Shown: positions 59,422-64,000 of the stretch, in pieces
Layout of the letters: every line of letters starts with the position of its first letter
How positions within the stretch are numbered: the first letter of the stretch is position 1
Origin: Mesorhizobium sp. CAU 1732
GTDB taxonomy: Bacteria > Pseudomonadota > Alphaproteobacteria > Rhizobiales > Rhizobiaceae
Length of the DNA stretch: 64,000 nucleotides
Direction: 5' to 3'
Assembly (NCBI RefSeq): GCF_039888675.1
Contig: NZ_JBDQQR010000002.1
Span: forward strand, 100,001 to 164,000
Position numbers and translations under genes: made by a program
The notes under the pieces: model-generated
Told to the model about the DNA's origin: nothing
Databases searched by the model: none
Seen by the model: only the letters and a program-made list of their open reading frames with translations

Positions 59422-60426
59422 ATGATCGATTTTCTCAACGCGCTCGTCGTCTTCGCCAATTTCGTCTTCATCCCCGGCCTCGCCTATGGCGCGCAGCTCG
59501 CACTCGGCGCGCTGGGCGTCACGCTGATCTACGGCATCCTGCGCTTCTCCAACTTTGCCCATGGCGATCTGATGGCTTTTGGGACCATGATCACCATTCT
59601 GGTGACGTGGTGGCTGACGGGCATGGGCGTCTCGTTCGGCCCGATGCCGACCGCGCTCCTCGCCCTGCCGATCGGCATTCTCGGCGCCGTTGCGATGGCA
59701 CTCCTGATCGACCGGCTGGTCTTCCGCTTCTACCGGACGCAGAAATCCGCCGGCATCGTCTTCGTGATGGCGTCGGTCGGCGTGATGTTCGTGCTCAACG
59801 GCATCGTGCGCCTCGTCATCGGCCCGAACGAGCAGCGCTTCGCTGATGGCGAACGCTTCCTCGTCACCGTTCGCGGGTTCCGGGAATGGTCGGGCCTCGC
59901 GGAAGGCCTCGCGATCCGCCTGCCGGTGGTGATCACGCTCGTCGTAGCCGTCATCGTCGTAGCCGCGCTGTTCTGGTTCCTGCAATATTCGCGCACCGGC
60001 AAGGCAATGCGCGCCTATTCCGACAATGAGGATCTGGCGCTGCTCTCCGGCATCAACCCGGACCGCGTGGTCGCCGTGACATGGATCATCGCCGCAGCAC
60101 TCGCGACGATCGCAGGTGTGCTCTACGGCCTCGACAAGAGCTTCCGCCCGTTCACCTACTTCCAGCTCCTGCTGCCGATCTTCGCCGCCGCGATCGTCGG
60201 CGGCATCGGCCAGCCTCTGGGAGCCATTGCGGGCGGCTTCGTGATCGCCTTCTCGGAGGTGACGCTGACCTATGCCTACAAGCGCGTGCTTGAATATCTG
60301 GGCTTCGAGCCGGCTGGCCTCGTGCAGCTTCTGTCGACCGAGTACAAGTTCGCCATCTCCTTCGTCATCCTCGTGCTGGTTCTGCTGATACGACCGACGG
60401 GCATCTTCAAGGGGCGCGTGCTATGA
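59422..60426 (+). CDS. Branched-chain amino acid ABC transporter permease (LivH-like)
   Basis: A 334-residue membrane permease with about eight hydrophobic segments. The family phrases ALGVTLIYGILRFSNFAHGDLMAFG and AAALATIAGVLYGLD identify LivH. It pairs with the LivM-type permease to form the channel. It starts 3 bases after livF and overlaps livM by 4 bases. Confidence 0.93.
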   Translation: MIDFLNALVVFANFVFIPGLAYGAQLALGALGVTLIYGILRFSNFAHGDLMAFGTMITILVTWWLTGMGVSFGPMPTALLALPIGILGAVAMALLIDRLVFRFYRTQKSAGIVFVMASVGVMFVLNGIVRLVIGPNEQRFADGERFLVTVRGFREWSGLAEGLAIRLPVVITLVVAVIVVAALFWFLQYSRTGKAMRAYSDNEDLALLSGINPDRVVAVTWIIAAALATIAGVLYGLDKSFRPFTYFQLLLPIFAAAIVGGIGQPLGAIAGGFVIAFSEVTLTYAYKRVLEYLGFEPAGLVQLLSTEYKFAISFVILVLVLLIRPTGIFKGRVL

Positions 60427-61748
60427 GCAACACCCAACGCATCATCTCGCTCTACGGCCTCATGGCGATCCTGCTGATCATCGTGGGCATGTTCCAGAGC
60501 TGGACGCTCAGCCTGACGATCCTGAACCTGTGCCTGATCTCCGCGATCATGGCGCTCGGGGTGAACATCCAGTGGGGTTATGCCGGCCTGTTCAATGTCG
60601 GCATCATGGGCTTCGCGGCACTCGGTGGCCTCGCGGCCGTGCTCGTCTCCATGCCGCCGGTTCCCGGCGCATGGGAAGCGGGCGGTATCGGCATCGGGCT
60701 GGCACTGCTGGCCCTGATCGGCACGGTCGGTCTCGTCATGGTGGTGCGCGCCTACACGACCGGCTGGACACGAAAGCTCGCCTCGCTCGCCGTCGCCATC
60801 GCCGGTTATTTCGTGATCCGCGCCGTCTTCGATCCAGCGGTCGCCGCAATCGAGAGCTTCGACGCGGCCCGCAGTGGCTACCTCGGGGGTCTCGGCCTTC
60901 CGATCGTCTTCTCCTGGCTGGTGGGTGGCGTCTTCGCCGCCGCCGCCGCCTGGCTGGTCGGCAAGATCGCGCTCGGTCTGCGCTCGGACTATCTCGCCAT
61001 CGCGACGCTCGGCATTTCGGAAATCGTCATCGCGGTCATGCGCAACGAGGAATGGCTGACCCGCGGCGTCAAGAACGTGTCCGGCCTGCCTCGCCCCGTC
61101 GCCTACGAGGTCCAGCTCCAGCAGGCGCCTTGGTTCATCGACCTCGCAGCCCAGCTCGGCATGAACCCGGCCTTCGCCTCGGCGGTCTATGTGCGGCTGT
61201 CCTATGCGATCCTTTTCGCGATCGTGCTCATCATCCTTATGTGGCTTGCCGAGCGTGCGCTGAATTCGCCCTGGGGGCGTATGATGCGCGCCATCCGCGA
61301 CAATCGCGACGCGGCGGAAGCGATGGGCAAGGACGTCACAGGCAGGCATCTCCAGATCTTCGTGCTGGGGTCGGCTGTGGTGGGCATCGCCGGCGCGATG
61401 CTGACGACACTCGACGGCCAGTTCACGCCCGGCCAGTACAATCCGCTGCGCTTCACCTTCCTCATCTGGGTGATGGTGATCGTCGGCGGGTCCGGCAACA
61501 ATTGGGGCGCCGTTCTGGGCGGCTTCCTGATCTGGTTCCTGTGGGTCGAAGCCGAGCCGGTCGGTGGCTGGTTGATGTCGGTGATGACGTCCGGCTTCGC
61601 GGCAGACAATCCAGTCCGCCAGCAGCTTGTCGACGCCGCGCCCTACATGCGGCCGCTCTTGATGGGTGTCATCCTGCTTCTGGTGATGCGGTTCGCGCCG
61701 CGAGGGCTGATACCGGAGCGCACCGCGCCCGCCATGCGCAGGAAATAG
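60423..61748 (+). CDS. Branched-chain amino acid ABC transporter permease (LivM-like)
   Basis: A 441-residue permease, longer than classical LivM (~420) because of an extra hydrophobic segment around residues 75-135. Family phrases: ALGVNIQWGYAGLFNVGIMGFAALGG near the N terminus, and RMMRAIRDNRDAAEAMGKDV followed by VGGSGNNWGAVLGGF. The last gene of the five-gene importer. A perfect palindrome lies just after its stop. Confidence 0.93.
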   Translation: MSNTQRIISLYGLMAILLIIVGMFQSWTLSLTILNLCLISAIMALGVNIQWGYAGLFNVGIMGFAALGGLAAVLVSMPPVPGAWEAGGIGIGLALLALIGTVGLVMVVRAYTTGWTRKLASLAVAIAGYFVIRAVFDPAVAAIESFDAARSGYLGGLGLPIVFSWLVGGVFAAAAAWLVGKIALGLRSDYLAIATLGISEIVIAVMRNEEWLTRGVKNVSGLPRPVAYEVQLQQAPWFIDLAAQLGMNPAFASAVYVRLSYAILFAIVLIILMWLAERALNSPWGRMMRAIRDNRDAAEAMGKDVTGRHLQIFVLGSAVVGIAGAMLTTLDGQFTPGQYNPLRFTFLIWVMVIVGGSGNNWGAVLGGFLIWFLWVEAEPVGGWLMSVMTSGFAADNPVRQQLVDAAPYMRPLLMGVILLLVMRFAPRGLIPERTAPAMRRK

Positions 61749-61764
61749 GCCGCCCCATAAGCCA

Positions 61765-61789
61765 CGTCATCCCGGCCTCCGGGATGACG
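61765..61789. terminator. Palindromic hairpin between convergent livM and tlpA
   Basis: CGTCATCCCGG (61765-61775) and CCGGGATGACG (61779-61789) are perfect reverse complements with a 3-base loop. No T-run follows, so factor-independent termination is uncertain. The CCGGGATGACG core resembles the GGATGACG core of the intergenic repeat near 4.1 kb, so this may be a minimal dispersed palindrome. Confidence 0.55.
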
Positions 61790-61799
61790 CCTTCTCCAA

Positions 61800-62471
61800 T
61801 TACATCGCCGCGTCGATCAGGCGCTTGGCGTCTGGGCTGGCCCACTCGGCCGGGCCGTTCATGTTGGCCAGCATGCAGCCTTCGTCGTCGATGAGGAGCG
61901 TCACCGGCAAGCCCAGCGCGAGGCCGCGCCGCTTCAGATCGTTGAACAGGCCGAGCGTCGAATCGCGATAATAGCCGAGCGCATCGACGTTGGTCTCCTC
62001 GAGGAAGCGCTTCGGCTTCTCGTCGTCGCCGGTATCGACATTGACCGCCACCACTTCGAAGCGGTCGTCGCCCATGTCCTTCTGCAACTGGTTCAGCGCC
62101 GGCATCTCGTGACGGCAGGGCGCGCACCATGTGGCCCATAGATTGACCAGCAGCGTCTTGCCGGACAGATCGGCGATCGTCATCGGCGCGCCGTCGGGTG
62201 CGTTGAAGGCGAGCCCCGAAAGATCCTGCGGCGGGCTCGCACCGAGCATCGCCGCGACCTCGCCCTGCGCGGCGTCGCCGGCGGCCTTTGCGGCCTCGAT
62301 TTTCGCCGCGCATGCGTTTTCGGCAGCCGGGTCGGCGGCCGACATTTCAGGCGCGTTGTTGCCAGACATGCCGCCCATCACGTATACGCCGATCGCGCCG
62401 GCCGTCAGGCCCGCAACGACCGCGATTGCGATCAGGCGCGACGTGGGCAGGTGGAATGGTCCGTTTGCCAT
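61800..62471 (-). CDS. tlpA: Thiol:disulfide interchange protein TlpA family
   Basis: A 223-residue membrane-anchored thioredoxin-like protein. An N-terminal anchor (residues ~13-33) precedes the periplasmic domain, whose active site is WCAPC in [18 protein letters not shown]; cis-proline in [12 protein letters not shown]. TlpA reduces periplasmic disulfides, including CuA and copper chaperones of cytochrome oxidase, in related bacteria. Divergent from argH with only 39 bases between starts, the conserved arrangement in rhizobia. Confidence 0.95.
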   Translation of the reverse strand: MANGPFHLPTSRLIAIAVVAGLTAGAIGVYVMGGMSGNNAPEMSAADPAAENACAAKIEAAKAAGDAAQGEVAAMLGASPPQDLSGLAFNAPDGAPMTIADLSGKTLLVNLWATWCAPCRHEMPALNQLQKDMGDDRFEVVAVNVDTGDDEKPKRFLEETNVDALGYYRDSTLGLFNDLKRRGLALGLPVTLLIDDEGCMLANMNGPAEWASPDAKRLIDAAM

Positions 62472-62510
62472 GGATGTGTCCAGTCAGTTTCCGGGGGCCG
62501 GGTTATCACG

Positions 62511-63914
62511 ATGAGCGAGAAAAAGGCCAGCAACCAGATGTGGGGCGGACGATTTGCCTCGGGTCCAGCAGCGATCATGGAAGCGATCAACGCATCCATC
62601 GGCTTCGACAGGAAGCTTTACGCGCAGGACATTCGAGGCTCCATCGCCCACTCTGAAATGCTTTCGGAAACGGGCATAATTTCCGGCGAGGATCAAAAGA
62701 AGATCGCTCACGGGCTGAACACGATCCTGTCAGAGATCGAGGCCGGGACGTTCGAATTTTCCACGAAGCTCGAAGACATCCACATGAATGTCGAGGCACG
62801 GCTGGCCGAGATCGTCGGCCCGGCGGCCGGGCGGCTTCACACCGCACGCTCGCGCAACGACCAGGTGGCGGTCGACTTCCGCCTCTGGGTCAAGGAAGAA
62901 CTGCAGCGCACCGACACGGCGCTCGTCGGGCTGATCGACGCCTTCCTCGAGCGTGCGCAGGAGCATGCGGCGACCGTGATGCCGGGCTTCACGCACCTCC
63001 AGACCGCGCAGCCCGTCACCTTCGGCCATCATTGCATGGCCTATGTCGAGATGTTCGGCCGCGATCTGTCGCGCGTGCGCGACGCGATCGAGCGGATGGA
63101 CGAAAGCCCGCTCGGCGCAGCGGCTCTGGCCGGCACCGGCTTCCCGATCGACCGTCACCGAACGGCCAAGGCGCTCGGCTTTCGCGAGCCGACGCGTAAC
63201 TCGATCGACAGCGTTTCGGATCGCGATTTCGCGCTTGAATTCATGTCGCTCGGCGCGATCTGCGCCACGCATTTGTCGCGCCTCGCCGAAGAGATCGTCA
63301 TCTGGTCGACGCCGCAATTCGGCTTCGTGCGCCTGTCCGACCAGTTCTCGACCGGCTCCTCGATCATGCCGCAGAAGAAGAACCCTGACGCAGCCGAACT
63401 CGTTCGCGCCAAGACGGGACGCGTGACCGGCCATCTGATCGCGCTTCTGACGGTCATGAAGGGCCTGCCGCTCGCCTATTCGAAGGACATGCAGGAAGAC
63501 AAGGAGGCCGTCTTCGACGCCGCCGAAACGCTCGACCTGATGATCGCCGCGATGACCGGCATGGTCACCGACATGACGATCAACACCGCAGCCATGAAGA
63601 AGGCCGCCGGTTCCGGCTACTCGACAGCAACCGATCTTGCCGACTGGCTGGTGCGCGAGGCGGGCCTGCCGTTCCGCGAGGCCCATCACGTCACCGGACG
63701 CGCCGTGGCGCTCGCCGAGAGCCGCAAGGTGCCGCTGGAGCGTCTTTCGCTCGAAGAACTGCGCGAGATCGACAGCCGTATCTCGGCCGAGATTTTCGAC
63801 GTCCTGTCGGTGTCCTCGTCGGTCAAGAGCCGCGCATCGTTCGGCGGCACCGCACCCCAGGAAGTGCGCCGCCAGATCCGCTACTGGAAGAAGCGCCTGA
63901 AACGCGACGCTTGA
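62511..63914 (+). CDS. argH: Argininosuccinate lyase
   Basis: Final step of arginine synthesis: cleaves argininosuccinate to arginine and fumarate. 467 residues, the family's usual length. Signature [12 protein letters not shown] contains the catalytic Ser loop; [10 protein letters not shown] and the start [15 protein letters not shown] are conserved. ATG at 62511, 39 bases from the tlpA start. The frame extends upstream to 62451 antisense to tlpA and is not used. Confidence 0.97.
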   Translation: MSEKKASNQMWGGRFASGPAAIMEAINASIGFDRKLYAQDIRGSIAHSEMLSETGIISGEDQKKIAHGLNTILSEIEAGTFEFSTKLEDIHMNVEARLAEIVGPAAGRLHTARSRNDQVAVDFRLWVKEELQRTDTALVGLIDAFLERAQEHAATVMPGFTHLQTAQPVTFGHHCMAYVEMFGRDLSRVRDAIERMDESPLGAAALAGTGFPIDRHRTAKALGFREPTRNSIDSVSDRDFALEFMSLGAICATHLSRLAEEIVIWSTPQFGFVRLSDQFSTGSSIMPQKKNPDAAELVRAKTGRVTGHLIALLTVMKGLPLAYSKDMQEDKEAVFDAAETLDLMIAAMTGMVTDMTINTAAMKKAAGSGYSTATDLADWLVREAGLPFREAHHVTGRAVALAESRKVPLERLSLEELREIDSRISAEIFDVLSVSSSVKSRASFGGTAPQEVRRQIRYWKKRLKRDA

Positions 63915-63986
63915 CGCGCGTCAGGGGATGCGCGGCCTGAAAAAACTCGCTAGAAACGCGTCACGACAATTCTGACGGACAAGCTC

Positions 63987-64000
63987 ATGCGCGCCGGAAC
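63987..64000 (+). CDS. Possible start of next gene (window ends here)
   Basis: An ATG at 63987 opens a frame beginning MRAG, cut off by the window's end. In alphaproteobacteria argH is commonly followed by a small lipoprotein gene and then lysA, so this could be the start of that lipoprotein. Too short to test. Confidence 0.25.

Overview
The window is a GC-rich chromosomal segment from an alphaproteobacterium, almost certainly order Hyphomicrobiales (Rhizobiales) and most like the Phyllobacteriaceae (Mesorhizobium, Nitratireductor or Aquamicrobium type). This rests on gene content and order: lysC-ptsP-prfA-prmC-DUF4167-clpB in one run, tlpA divergent from argH, comF-grxC-nitrilase-DUF1178, ppiC-argJ-GNAT-mutT, and etfBA near hbd. 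The genus is inference. I see no phage, insertion sequence, CRISPR array or rRNA; there is one tRNA, tRNA-Leu(CAA).

Layout. 1-5 kb: cell-wall enzymes (a partial M23 peptidase and an L,D-transpeptidase), a hypothetical gene, an intergenic repeat and a methyltransferase with a palindromic operator candidate. 5.3-15 kb (minus strand): aspartokinase, EI-Ntr, release factor 1, its methylase PrmC, a DUF4167 protein and ClpB, the last with a heat-shock-type promoter. 15-22 kb: a YadGH-like ABC exporter, UbiG, a LysE exporter, the comF-grxC-nitrilase-DUF1178 operon, a degenerate methyltransferase and a lone Flp pilin. 22.8-29.2 kb: mutT, GNAT, argJ and a PpiC-type isomerase, divergent from secA. 29.2-32.7 kb: a DinJ/YafQ toxin-antitoxin pair, then a flippase coupled to a FemAB-like acyltransferase.

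32.7-41.5 kb is the main accessory unit. It is a compact minus-strand catabolic operon: fused TRAP permease, TRAP binding protein, SDR dehydrogenase, IclR regulator, two different AMP-forming acyl-CoA ligases and a tandem PCC/DUF296 protein. A perfect 7-7-7 palindrome lies just upstream of the first gene and is a good candidate for the IclR operator. The layout suggests uptake, oxidation and CoA activation of an unidentified organic (possibly aromatic) acid.

41.7-49 kb: tRNA-Leu, then YqaA, DsbB and a BaiN-like flavoprotein, an HNH endonuclease, an AlkA-type glycosylase, GluQRS, and membrane proteins. 48.9-56 kb (plus strand): an SDR enzyme, a HIG1-like protein and two more tiny membrane proteins (one only 31 codons long, with a GTGA start-stop overlap), a cobalamin adenosyltransferase, a rhomboid protease, ETF beta and alpha, and 3-hydroxybutyryl-CoA dehydrogenase. 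An oppositely oriented NylB-like serine hydrolase separates etfA from hbd. 56.5-61.7 kb: a complete Liv-type ABC importer with a strong terminator after the binding-protein gene. 61.8-64 kb: TlpA and ArgH.

Regulatory structure is unusually readable: several perfect palindromes, a strong promoter for the tRNA, five hairpin terminators or terminator-like hairpins, an intercistronic hairpin after the TRAP binding-protein gene, and three kinds of large intergenic palindromic repeat.
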